Below, in pieces: positions 8,291 to 16,617 of a stretch of DNA of 64,000 bases. The number at the start of each line of letters is the position of its first letter. Position 1 is the first letter of the stretch. The translations under genes and the position numbers were made by a program. Below the pieces are notes generated by a model, which was not told the DNA's origin, searched no databases, and was given only the letters and a program-made list of their open reading frames with translations. Source of the DNA: Candidatus Hydrogenedentota bacterium (lineage in GTDB: Bacteria > Hydrogenedentota > Hydrogenedentia > Hydrogenedentales > SLHB01); the NCBI GenBank assembly GCA_020848835.1, contig JADLHJ010000083.1, positions 1 to 64,000 on the forward strand, read 5' to 3'.

Positions 8291-8304
8291 TTAGTGAGGA
8301 TGCG

Positions 8305-9699
8305 ATGTTTAAGAAGATATTGAAATGGGCGGCCATCGTATTGCTGCTGCTCGTCATCCTGTTTGTGACGTTTGTTGGCCCGTGGCCTACCTACGGGTCG
8401 AGTGACGTGACGCAGGAGCCGTACTTCAAGGAAGTCGTTGCAAAGATTGACGAGAACATCAAGCAGTCCACTATCGGCGCGGAAGTGGGTGGCTTGGAGG
8501 CGGGCTGGAGCAAACAATCGATTGTGCCTGCGATTGGGACGCCGCTGGCGGGATACGGGAATCGCGAAGGCAAGCCTTCAACCGGCGTGCATGACGAGAT
8601 CTTTGTACGGGCGCTGGCATTGCACGAGGGCGATGATACCGTCGTGATCGTTGGGTCGGACATGTTAATCGTGCCCAACAATGTCGCCGACATCGCGCGC
8701 GCGGACGCTGCTGCTGCCACACCGTTGACGCCGAACGACATTTTGTTCAACGCGTCGCACACACACTGCGGACCTGGCGCGTGGGGGCCGGGGTTTGCAG
8801 GCAAGGCCTTTTCCGGGGATTACAGCGAATCCGTGATGACTGAATTGGGGCATTCCTTTGGTGATGCGATCATTGCAGCGTACAAGGCGCTGGAACCTGC
8901 GGAAATCGCGCACGGCACGCTCGATGTGCCGGAGTTCATCCGCAATCGCGTGCGCGACAATGCGCCCACCGACAATCAATTGAAGTATCTCATCGCGAGA
9001 CAGGCTGACGGGGATACGTGTTACCTCGCGTCGTATTCGGCGCATCCGACTGTCTTGGGTGGCAGCGTGATGGAGTTTTCTGCGGACTATCCTGGCTATC
9101 TATACCGCTACATCGAATCGCAGACAAAACAATTCTCCATGTATCTCGGCGGCGCCGTTGGCAGTATGGGGCCACGTTCGGGCGGCAGCGGAGACGGCTT
9201 CGATAAAGCGCAAAATATGGGCGAGGAGCTCGCGAAGAAAATACTTGCCGATGTGGGCAACGCCAAGTTCACCAATCGTGCCGAGATTGCATCGGTTGGA
9301 TTTCCGTTCGAGACACCTTCGCTGCAAATGACGCCGATGGGGCGTAAGTGGCGCGTATCGCCATTTTTGGTACCGATGCTTGGCATAGATAATATTGCAT
9401 GGGTGCAAGGCGTGCGCGTGGGCGACATGTTTTTCTATGGGACGCCCTGTGATATGAGCGGCGAGATTGCGATTGAAATGAAGCAATGGGCCAAGGGCAA
9501 GAATGTCGATCTCTGGGTGCTGAGCTTTTGCGGCGACTACATTGGTTACGTATCGCCGCAGAAATATTATTGGACCGCTGACCCGAATGGCGACGAGCAG
9601 TATGAGATGTTTTTAATGTCCTGGTTCGGGCCGAACCAGGAGCCGTTCTTCACCGAGACAATGGAAACGATGGTGGAGAAAATGTACGCGGCGCTTTAG
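8305..9699 (+). CDS. Membrane-anchored neutral ceramidase-like protein
   Basis: 464 residues from ATG 8305; an upstream ATG at 8251 lies inside the repeat element and is rejected. One N-terminal membrane helix (about 8-28) anchors the protein, with the rest outside. The body matches the N-terminal catalytic domain of neutral/alkaline non-lysosomal ceramidases: GTPLAGYGNREGK, DTVVIVGSDML and NASHTHCGPGAWG, the last containing zinc-binding histidines of the family. It lacks the C-terminal immunoglobulin-like domain of full ceramidases (about 650 residues). Many short bacterial members have no tested substrate, so amidase action on lipids or other amides is an inference. Confidence 0.85.
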   Translation: MFKKILKWAAIVLLLLVILFVTFVGPWPTYGSSDVTQEPYFKEVVAKIDENIKQSTIGAEVGGLEAGWSKQSIVPAIGTPLAGYGNREGKPSTGVHDEIFVRALALHEGDDTVVIVGSDMLIVPNNVADIARADAAAATPLTPNDILFNASHTHCGPGAWGPGFAGKAFSGDYSESVMTELGHSFGDAIIAAYKALEPAEIAHGTLDVPEFIRNRVRDNAPTDNQLKYLIARQADGDTCYLASYSAHPTVLGGSVMEFSADYPGYLYRYIESQTKQFSMYLGGAVGSMGPRSGGSGDGFDKAQNMGEELAKKILADVGNAKFTNRAEIASVGFPFETPSLQMTPMGRKWRVSPFLVPMLGIDNIAWVQGVRVGDMFFYGTPCDMSGEIAIEMKQWAKGKNVDLWVLSFCGDYIGYVSPQKYYWTADPNGDEQYEMFLMSWFGPNQEPFFTETMETMVEKMYAAL

Positions 9700-9705
9700 C
9701 GCAGA

Positions 9706-10530
9706 CTATTCAGCCGTTCTGCCCGTGCGGTAGCCCGCGAGATCGAGCGTGACGTATTTGTAGCCTGCATTTGTTACTTCGCGCACGACGGCTTCGCGGA
9801 TCGCGTCGTCAACAAGCTTTGGAATATCAACTGCATCGATTTCAATGCGGCAGGTGTCGCCATGATGACGTGCGCGATACTGTTTGAACCCTAGGTGCTT
9901 GAGTGCTTCCTCCGCGCGCTCGACTTTCGCAAGGTCTTCTACCGTTACCCGCGTGCCCACGGGAAAACGAGATGAAAGACAGGCGAAGGATGGCTTGTCG
10001 TGCGTGGGCAGGCCTCGACCTTCACTTAACGCGCGGATTTCCGTTTTGCTTAACCCGACCTCAACGAGTGGGGACACCACACGAAATTGCTTGGCAGCCT
10101 TCGCACCTAGGCGCGTGGTATCTGCTAGGTCATCAACAATTTCACCATATGCGAGAACTTTGATGCCCGTGCGTTCCGCGTAGTCCCGCATCTTGGTAAA
10201 TAGCTCCGAGCGGCAGTGGTAACAACGCGTGCCGTCGTTGCGCAGGTATTCTTCGTTTGTGAACTCGTCAGTGAAGATGACTTCGAAATTCCACCCGCGC
10301 GCGTGCGCGAGTTCGGTGGCCTCCGCAACTTCCGAGCGCGGCACGCTAGGCGAATCGCCTAGTATGATTTTTGCATCCGCACCAAGCACTTCATTCGCAA
10401 CATCGGCGAGATAGGTGGAATCAACGCCGCCAGAATATGCAACTGCCAGCGCGCCGTAACCGCGGAGCAATTCCCTGAGGCGTGTTTCCTTTGCGACGAT
10501 GTCGCGTTCGGTATCTTGCAATGCGTTCAT
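9706..10530 (-). CDS. larE: ATP-dependent sulfur transferase LarE, three-cysteine type
   Basis: 274 residues with a PP-loop ATP pyrophosphatase motif AYSGGVDST (residues 31-39). LarE adenylates the pyridinium dicarboxylate precursor of the nickel-pincer cofactor and inserts sulfur. Here Cys103 and Cys106 (TRCYHCRSE) join Cys184 (FACLSSRFP). This three-cysteine set is that of LarE proteins that use a [4Fe-4S] cluster as catalytic sulfur carrier, rather than the single sacrificial cysteine of the Lactobacillus enzyme. The start codon overlaps the mtaB stop by four bases. larA, larB and larC are not in the window. Confidence 0.9.
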   Translation of the reverse strand: MNALQDTERDIVAKETRLRELLRGYGALAVAYSGGVDSTYLADVANEVLGADAKIILGDSPSVPRSEVAEATELAHARGWNFEVIFTDEFTNEEYLRNDGTRCYHCRSELFTKMRDYAERTGIKVLAYGEIVDDLADTTRLGAKAAKQFRVVSPLVEVGLSKTEIRALSEGRGLPTHDKPSFACLSSRFPVGTRVTVEDLAKVERAEEALKHLGFKQYRARHHGDTCRIEIDAVDIPKLVDDAIREAVVREVTNAGYKYVTLDLAGYRTGRTAE

Positions 10531-11846
10531 ACAGTCATTTCGGCCGTATCGAGTACCTGCCCCATGGCGTAATCGCCAATGATCTCGTCTACGCGCACGG
10601 TGCGCAGTTCGTTTTCCAGATATTCATGGGAACGAACGGCGACGCGAACATAATTCCCGGTGTAGCCCAACCACGCGCCGTTTTCCTGGTGTTCAAACAA
10701 GACTTCAACATCCGCGCCCAGGTGACTATCGTAAAACGCACGGCGCTTCCTCGCGCTGATTTGACGGATACGTGCGCTACGCAGGGCCTTCGTTTGCGGA
10801 TCAATCTTGTCTTCCATGCGCGTGGCCGGCGTGCCAGAACGTTCGCTATACGGAAACACATGCGAATAGTGAATGGGCGCGGACGCAAGCAGCAATGCGG
10901 TCTGCGCAAAGTCCTCGTCTGATTCACCGGGCATGCCGACAAGAATATCAGTTCCGATACAAATACCGGCTACGGAATCGTGCGCAAGCTCGACGAATGC
11001 GATGTATTCCTCGCGCGTGTATCGGCGCTTCATCGCGGAGAGTACAGCGTTCGATCCGGACTGCAGCGGAATGTGCAGGTAAGGAACAAGCCCATGCGCG
11101 GTGTCGTTCATGCGATCGAAGAGTTCCATTTGGATGGTAGTAGGCTCGATGGAGCTGATTCGTATGCGGACTAAACCGGGTATTTCATTCAGCGCATCTA
11201 CAACGTCGAGAACGCTCTTTTGTTGAAAATCATAGGTCCCGACGTTTACCCCTGTTAAAACCAACTCCTTCGCGCCTCGATCGACAAGTTGGTTTGCCTC
11301 ATCAAGCAGGTTATTCCACGCGCGACTACGGGCGCGTCCCCGCGCGAAGGGGATGATGCAAAAGCTGCACATGAAATCGCAGCCATCCTGAATTTTCAGG
11401 TTAGCGCGACGCGCGGTGTTTGTCTCCCCCACGATCTCAATGGTGAAATCTTCGCGCTCAATCCGATCGCGCACGACGAGCGGCGCATCGTTTTTCCCCT
11501 GCGCCACGTAGGCGAGAACGTTCAATTTTTCCTGATTCCCAACAATGAGATCGACGCCTTCAATCTCGGAGAGCGCTTTGTGACCCATTTGCGAATAACA
11601 GCCGATGACCGCCGTGTAAGCGCTTGGATTTCTGCGGATAAACGAGCGAACAAGCTGACGTGATTTGGAATCCGCTTCACCTGTAACCGTGCAGGTGTTG
11701 ATGATTCCCAGATCGGCGGACTCACCAAACGGCACCACATCGTAACCCGCTGCATGCAACTGTTCTGTGAGAATCGCGGATTCCGACTGGTTCAACCGGC
11801 AACCAAGCGTATGCACGGAAGCCCGTTTACGTAACGCGGTATTCAC
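10527..11846 (-). CDS. mtaB: tRNA t6A37 C2-methylthiotransferase MtaB
   Basis: 439 residues, full length for a methylthiotransferase. The N-terminal UPF0004 domain has three cluster cysteines (16, 52, 83). The radical SAM CxxxCxxC motif lies in DGCDFMCSFCIIPFARG (Cys156, 160, 163), and a C-terminal TRAM domain follows. MtaB adds a methylthio group to t6A at position 37 of ANN-decoding tRNAs. The opening VHTLGCRLNQSES is typical of MtaB rather than MiaB or RimO. Four-base overlaps with pepA upstream and larE downstream indicate a single translationally coupled operon. Confidence 0.93.
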   Translation of the reverse strand: MNTALRKRASVHTLGCRLNQSESAILTEQLHAAGYDVVPFGESADLGIINTCTVTGEADSKSRQLVRSFIRRNPSAYTAVIGCYSQMGHKALSEIEGVDLIVGNQEKLNVLAYVAQGKNDAPLVVRDRIEREDFTIEIVGETNTARRANLKIQDGCDFMCSFCIIPFARGRARSRAWNNLLDEANQLVDRGAKELVLTGVNVGTYDFQQKSVLDVVDALNEIPGLVRIRISSIEPTTIQMELFDRMNDTAHGLVPYLHIPLQSGSNAVLSAMKRRYTREEYIAFVELAHDSVAGICIGTDILVGMPGESDEDFAQTALLLASAPIHYSHVFPYSERSGTPATRMEDKIDPQTKALRSARIRQISARKRRAFYDSHLGADVEVLFEHQENGAWLGYTGNYVRVAVRSHEYLENELRTVRVDEIIGDYAMGQVLDTAEMTV

Positions 11847-13330
11847 GCGCGCGCCTCTGATTCAGCGCGGATATATTCGCTCAGCAAACGCACACCATAA
11901 CCGCTGGCAAATTTGGTATCCAGGTACGGAATGGATTTTGCCCCCCACGCCGTGCCCGCCATGTCGATGTGCGCCCACGGCGTGTCACCTACGAATTCTT
12001 TTAGAAACACGCCACCAATGATCGAACTCGCCTGCCGCGATGGGCCAATGTTGCAGAGGTCGGCGTGTTCGCCTTCGACCAGTTTTGAGTAGTCCTCCCA
12101 GAGCGGAAATCTCCACACCCGCTCGCCGGTGAGGTCCGCTGCGGATTCGATGGTGTCATAAAGCGAATCGTCGGTAGCCATCACGCCCGCAGCGTAATGT
12201 CCGAGCGCGACAATCACACCACCGGTGAGCGTTGCGAGATCGACAATCTTGTCGGGCGCGTAGTGATCGACCACGTAAGAAAGTGCGTCCGCCAGGATGA
12301 GACGCCCTTCAGCATCGGTATTGTGAACTTCAATCGTCTTGCCGTTATAGGCGCGAACAATATCGCCGGGCTTCTGTGCATTGCCGTCTACGCAGTTCTC
12401 CGCGGACGGGACTACCCCGAGCACATTAACCTTCGGCTTGGTTTGTCCAACCGTTTTCATTGCACCGAGCACCGCCGTAGCGCCGCACATGTCATATTTC
12501 ATTTCGTGCATGCCGTCGGACGGCTTGATACTAACGCCGCCGGTGTCGAAAGTGATTCCCTTGCCGACGAGCGCAATCGTCGGGGCGTCGTGCGAGACAT
12601 GATAGGAGAGAACAATAAGTTTCGGCGGTTCCTTGCTCCCCTTCGCCACACCAAGTAGCGCGTTCATGCCGAGTTCGGCCATGCGCCCCGCATCGAGGCA
12701 TTCGTATCCGAGCTTATACGTGTCCGCAATCGTATGCGCCTCCAACGCTAGTTGCGCGGGGGTCATATCGTTCGATGCCGCATTCGCAATGTCGCGCGCC
12801 CAGTTGGCGTTTTCACAGACCCGCGCGGCGTAGCGGCAGTGTTCGAGGTCACCGCTGAGCACGTCCGGTTTTTCCGCGACGAGAACGATGTCATCAATCG
12901 CTCCGGTGAACGCATCGGGGTCGGGCGACTTGTAACGGTCAAAACGGTACTGGCCAAGCACGATCCCTTCGACAAACGCAGCGACTGGCCATAGCGAGCT
13001 GCAATCGATGGCGAGACGCGTGACGCGATAACTCTGCAATAAAGCAATTGCTTTTCCGGCCGAGCGCCGAATTTTCTCGCGATCAACGTCTGCGTCATCA
13101 CCGATGCCGACGAGTACGATGCCCGCCGAGCCTGCGCCACCGAGCGGAAGAAAGATGCACTCCCCCACTTTGCCTTTGAATGCGCCGCGTTCGCGCGCGG
13201 CGGCGACGACTGGCTCGATTGATTTATCAATGAGCGGAGAAGCGCCCGCGGTCGCGCGCTGCGCGACGACGATACAGGTCGCGACGTCCGCGCGCTTCCA
13301 TTCCGATACCTTTGAAACGTGGATTTCCAT
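11843..13330 (-). CDS. pepA: Leucyl aminopeptidase, M17 family
   Basis: 495 residues, standard for a cytosolic M17 aminopeptidase that removes N-terminal residues from peptides and forms hexamers. The N-terminal macro-like domain is followed by the dinuclear metal catalytic domain: KGITFDTGGVSIKPSDGM, DMCGATAVLGAM and the family signature NTDAEGRL at about 337-344. It is the first gene of the pepA-mtaB-larE operon; its ATG is preceded by AAGGGCCGAAT on the minus strand, a possible ribosome-binding site. Confidence 0.95.
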   Translation of the reverse strand: MEIHVSKVSEWKRADVATCIVVAQRATAGASPLIDKSIEPVVAAARERGAFKGKVGECIFLPLGGAGSAGIVLVGIGDDADVDREKIRRSAGKAIALLQSYRVTRLAIDCSSLWPVAAFVEGIVLGQYRFDRYKSPDPDAFTGAIDDIVLVAEKPDVLSGDLEHCRYAARVCENANWARDIANAASNDMTPAQLALEAHTIADTYKLGYECLDAGRMAELGMNALLGVAKGSKEPPKLIVLSYHVSHDAPTIALVGKGITFDTGGVSIKPSDGMHEMKYDMCGATAVLGAMKTVGQTKPKVNVLGVVPSAENCVDGNAQKPGDIVRAYNGKTIEVHNTDAEGRLILADALSYVVDHYAPDKIVDLATLTGGVIVALGHYAAGVMATDDSLYDTIESAADLTGERVWRFPLWEDYSKLVEGEHADLCNIGPSRQASSIIGGVFLKEFVGDTPWAHIDMAGTAWGAKSIPYLDTKFASGYGVRLLSEYIRAESEARA

Positions 13331-13417
13331 GAATATTCGGCCCTTGTGAAATTAAGGTCGTATGGTACTGGATTGCTTGGAAAGTGGGCAAAAAAGTGTT
13401 ACGAACCGTTAAATTCA

Positions 13418-13486
13418 GGCGCTTTCGGCGAAAGTGCCCTACCTTTAGAGATGGTGTCGCAGGGTAGGGACGGTTCGCCGAACCGT
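13418..13486. repeat. Two short palindromes between pepA and the PfkB gene
   Basis: 13418-13438 reads GGCGCTTTCG and, one base on, CGAAAGTGCC, nearly perfect apart from one wobble pair. 13470-13486 reads ACGGTTCG-C-CGAACCGT, a perfect 17-base palindrome. Both lie in the 183-base gap after the PfkB stop codon and upstream of pepA on the minus strand. They could end pfkB transcription or be REP-type repeats; neither has a clear U-tract. Confidence 0.55.
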
Positions 13487-13513
13487 GCGACGCATGAGCG
13501 ATGCGATCTGTTG

Positions 13514-14410
13514 TTAGAAGCTGGCGAGGCGCTGGAACTCCGCGAAGCGTTTATCAATGTCCGCGCGCGTGATTTCGGAGAGGCGGTCGGGGCCAAACTT
13601 TTCGCAGGTGAACGACGCAGCGACACTGCCATAGACGACCGCGCGGCGCAGGGCCGCGTCATCCGGTTTTTCGGATTTGGCGAGGTGGCCGATAAAGCCA
13701 CCGGCAAAGGTATCGCCAGCTCCGGTAGGATCAACAACTTCTTCGAGCGGGTATGCGGGCGCGCTGAATATGCCGGACTCGCTGAAGAGCAGGCAGCCGT
13801 GTTCGCCTTTTTTTACGACGACGATACGCGGCCCGAGTTTCTTTATTTCACGCGCTCCTTTCACCAGGTTTGTCTCGCCAGTGAGTAGCGCTACTTCGGA
13901 GTCGTTGATGATGAGTACATCCACGCGCTTCAACACTTGCTTAAGATCGTCAAGCGCGATGTTGATCCACAGGTTCATCGTGTCGAGACCGGTGAATCGC
14001 GGGTGTGCCTGTTCCAATACTTCCAATTGCAGCGAAGGATGAATATTGCCTAGGAAGAGAAACGGCGCGTCCTTCGCGGATTCCGGCAGCTTGGGATGAA
14101 AATGCTCGAACACGTTGAGCTGCGTTTCGATTGTGTCGCGGTCGTTCATGTTCTCGTGATATTTGCCCGTCCAGCGAAAAGTGCGTCCAGGCGCGCGTTC
14201 GAGGCCTTCGAGATTGATACCTTTCGATTCGAGCAGCGCAACGTGTCGATCGGGAAAATCTTCACCCACTACACCGACTAAATTCACCGGCGCAAAGTTT
14301 GATGCGGCGAGCGAGAAGAAAGTCGCGGCGCCGCCAAGACCTTCGTCATTGCGTCCTGCGGGAGTTTCAACGGTATCAAACGCGACAGAACCGACTACGG
14401 TGATGCTCAT
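13514..14410 (-). CDS. PfkB family carbohydrate or nucleoside kinase
   Basis: 298 residues of the ribokinase fold. The start VVGSVAFDTVETPAGR is followed by the glycine pair GLGGAATFFSLAAS near the substrate site. The C-terminal anion-hole and catalytic-base motif VDPTGAGDTFAGGF (about residue 226) is intact. Such kinases phosphorylate ribose, fructose, adenosine or similar compounds with ATP. The sequence does not identify the substrate; the short ETPAGR lid region resembles uncharacterised sugar kinases. It stands alone, 76 bases downstream of the DinB gene. Confidence 0.9.
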   Translation of the reverse strand: MSITVVGSVAFDTVETPAGRNDEGLGGAATFFSLAASNFAPVNLVGVVGEDFPDRHVALLESKGINLEGLERAPGRTFRWTGKYHENMNDRDTIETQLNVFEHFHPKLPESAKDAPFLFLGNIHPSLQLEVLEQAHPRFTGLDTMNLWINIALDDLKQVLKRVDVLIINDSEVALLTGETNLVKGAREIKKLGPRIVVVKKGEHGCLLFSESGIFSAPAYPLEEVVDPTGAGDTFAGGFIGHLAKSEKPDDAALRRAVVYGSVAASFTCEKFGPDRLSEITRADIDKRFAEFQRLASF

Positions 14411-14486
14411 GGTTTTTCCTGTGTATCGCGCAACGATGGCGCGTGATTGCGTGGCTGACGTAACAATAAAAAAGCTACCGCGGAAC

Positions 14487-14990
14487 TTAGCGGTCCAATG
14501 CAGCTAACAATCCAATCTGGCCGCGGTGATACGAATCGTGCAGCACCATGATATTCAGCGTCGTACCAATGCTGCTGAAATGTTGGCGCAATGGATCCGG
14601 GATGCGGCCCGGCAGCGGTTTTGGCAAGTCGGCGTCGGTCAGTTTCTTCACCCCTTCGACCACCGCGTCGAATACTTTCCCGTAAGTCGCGATAACTTCA
14701 TCCCACGTGGGGTAGTCGGTGGCATTCGCTGTGACCGGATCGCCGCCCCCAAAATCGGGCGCAAACTTTTTGCGAAATTCTTTTGTGGTGATAGGTTCGG
14801 CATTGAGCGTCCATTGGATTACGAGCACGTTTCCTGTGTTTGCGAGGTGGCCGAGCAACCAGAGCGGGTGCCCTTTACCCGGGCGCAATTGAACGAGACG
14901 GCTGGATTCAGGCACGCCGGAGGCGGTCTTCACAGTCTGTTCACGGCAAAACGCGAGCTGCTCGGCAAGGAGTTCGACTTTCGGATTCAT
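14487..14990 (-). CDS. DinB/YfiT family four-helix protein
   Basis: 167 residues from the ATG at 14990; the longer open frame upstream overlaps the wax synthase region with no conserved sequence. The four-helix bundle carries three spaced histidines expected to bind a metal: GHLANTGN near residue 47 and HDSYHRGQIG near the C-terminus. DinB-like proteins include bacillithiol S-transferases and other thiol-dependent enzymes, but most have no known reaction. It lies downstream of the wax ester synthase on the same strand with an 80-base gap. Confidence 0.82.
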   Translation of the reverse strand: MNPKVELLAEQLAFCREQTVKTASGVPESSRLVQLRPGKGHPLWLLGHLANTGNVLVIQWTLNAEPITTKEFRKKFAPDFGGGDPVTANATDYPTWDEVIATYGKVFDAVVEGVKKLTDADLPKPLPGRIPDPLRQHFSSIGTTLNIMVLHDSYHRGQIGLLAALDR

Positions 14991-15070
14991 TGTGTTTGCC
15001 CCTCTGGAAATGTGGAACCGGGAGACTATAGCGCAGCAGGCGCGGGAATCTAAAGTGACGGGCAAGAAGC

Positions 15071-16483
15071 CTATCGAGGGGAAATTGCGCGCTGAAGCTC
15101 TTCTTGCGACTGCTCGATCAGCGAGATCAGCAAATCGATGTCGGCCGCGCCGGTTGTATTGATTGAAAACGTGATACCGAGCCAGGGGCCACAGGTCATC
15201 GCGATGCACCCGATGCCGATGTGCGGGGTAGTGCCGCCAATCGGATAGCGCATCGTGACTGGCCGCCCCGCAATCCGCAACGGCGCGGGCCGGCGCGGCA
15301 CGTTGCTGATGATCATCACTGCGCCGACTTTCTTGCCCGGCTGCATGGAGCTGCGCTGGCTTTTCACGGAAGCGACCCATCGCTGCACGATCGGCGCGAA
15401 CATGGGTGTGAGACAAAACAGGATGGCGCCAATCGTTCGGTGGGTGGCGAGCGAGGCGCGGCACTTCTTGACTGCCCGCATGTATTCGGAAATGTATTTG
15501 AGCAGATCGAGCGTGTTTTCGAAGTAGAGTGGAATCGGCACCGGGGTGAGCGTTGCGACGTTTCCCATGTTGCGCGCTTCGCCTTCCTTGCGCATGTTCA
15601 CGGGGATTTGAACCTTCATGACTTTGCCCGCGGTTTCGATATTGTGCTCTTTCGCGTAGCGCTGCACCGCGCGGCCGATAATGGTCAATAACACATCGTT
15701 CACGGTTGCGTCATGTGCACGGCGCATCGCGCGCAAATCTTCCAGCAGAAACCTCGTGGTCGCCACATTGATTGAGCCGCAACTCGGTGTGTTGAATGGA
15801 AATCGGATGCCCTCCGCTTCTTTGAATATCTTGCGGACGCGAAACGTTTCGCGCGCGTCTTCGGAGCGGAACCACTGGGCGAGGCCTATCGTATTCGCGG
15901 GATAACGCGAAACAACGCGCAGACCGGTGATCACATTGTCGCGCAGGCCGCGAAAGAGCCGCGCCGATGCGGAGGGCAATGCCGGTATTGCTTGATTGGA
16001 CTCGGGGCGAATAGGCGGCGCGTCTCCTTCAAACATCACACGCTGAAATGCTTCCGCGCCCACGCCATCCATGATCGCATGGTGGTATCTGAACAAGACG
16101 GCCGATTGATTATTCTCGAGTCCCGTGAGCAAACGCGCAGACCAGTAAGGACGATCTTTCGGCAACCATGTGCTCAGGTATTGTGCCGCGGCATCGAGCA
16201 CTTGCTGCCAGCTTCCCGGGGCATCAAGGTGCACATGATCGATGTGCTTTGAAAGGTTGAATTGTGGATCGTACTCCCACGTGGGATACGCGAGATTCAG
16301 CGGCACAAAGGCGGGCACCTGACGAAATCGGGGCAGGTCCTGGACCTTGGCTTCGAGGTCTCGGCGAAACTCGTCGAACGAAAGTTCACCATCCACCAGC
16401 GAGATGGATCCCGTATGACCGAAGCCCAACTCGCTGACGAAGTGCAGCAGCGATGCGTCGTAGGCAGAGAGTCGCTCGCCCAT
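15071..16483 (-). CDS. Wax ester synthase/diacylglycerol acyltransferase
   Basis: 470 residues, the normal size for bifunctional WS/DGAT enzymes. The catalytic motif HHAIMDG (134-140) matches the family HHxxxDG. The C-terminal half has the conserved ISNVPRRPAPLRIAG and GIGCIAMTCGPWLG blocks. The enzyme joins acyl-CoA to long-chain alcohols or diacylglycerol, making storage lipids on the inner membrane. With the ACBP and MaoC genes 14 kb away it suggests acyl-CoA-based storage; an acyl-CoA reductase is not in the window. Confidence 0.93.
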   Translation of the reverse strand: MGERLSAYDASLLHFVSELGFGHTGSISLVDGELSFDEFRRDLEAKVQDLPRFRQVPAFVPLNLAYPTWEYDPQFNLSKHIDHVHLDAPGSWQQVLDAAAQYLSTWLPKDRPYWSARLLTGLENNQSAVLFRYHHAIMDGVGAEAFQRVMFEGDAPPIRPESNQAIPALPSASARLFRGLRDNVITGLRVVSRYPANTIGLAQWFRSEDARETFRVRKIFKEAEGIRFPFNTPSCGSINVATTRFLLEDLRAMRRAHDATVNDVLLTIIGRAVQRYAKEHNIETAGKVMKVQIPVNMRKEGEARNMGNVATLTPVPIPLYFENTLDLLKYISEYMRAVKKCRASLATHRTIGAILFCLTPMFAPIVQRWVASVKSQRSSMQPGKKVGAVMIISNVPRRPAPLRIAGRPVTMRYPIGGTTPHIGIGCIAMTCGPWLGITFSINTTGAADIDLLISLIEQSQEELQRAISPR

Positions 16484-16532
16484 GTGCCCTTACCCCAGTG
16501 AAAGCCGTGCGGCGGAGTATAAACAAACGAAG

Positions 16533-16556
16533 AAGGCGGGTTCGAAAACCCGCCTT
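16533..16556 (-). terminator. Rho-independent terminator after the 1862-residue gene
   Basis: A perfect stem AAGGCGGGTT / AACCCGCCTT around a four-base loop. On the minus strand it follows the stop codon at 16618 by about 60 bases and precedes CTTCGTTTGTTT. It lies 50 bases upstream of the wax synthase start, so it separates the two genes. Confidence 0.85.
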
Positions 16557-16617
16557 CCCAAGACTAAATTCTTAATGCGAACCGATCGCGCGTTAGCTAG
16601 ATCGTACTGGTTGATTT

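Noticed and set aside
14991..15464. Longer start for the DinB-like gene
   Set aside because: The upstream extension overlaps the wax synthase coding region in another frame, is Arg/His-rich and unlike any DinB protein; the ATG at 14990 gives the normal length.
16533..16556. GGTTCGAAAACC resembles a tRNA T-arm
   Set aside because: It is the loop of a terminator hairpin; no acceptor stem, D-arm or anticodon arm can be drawn around it.
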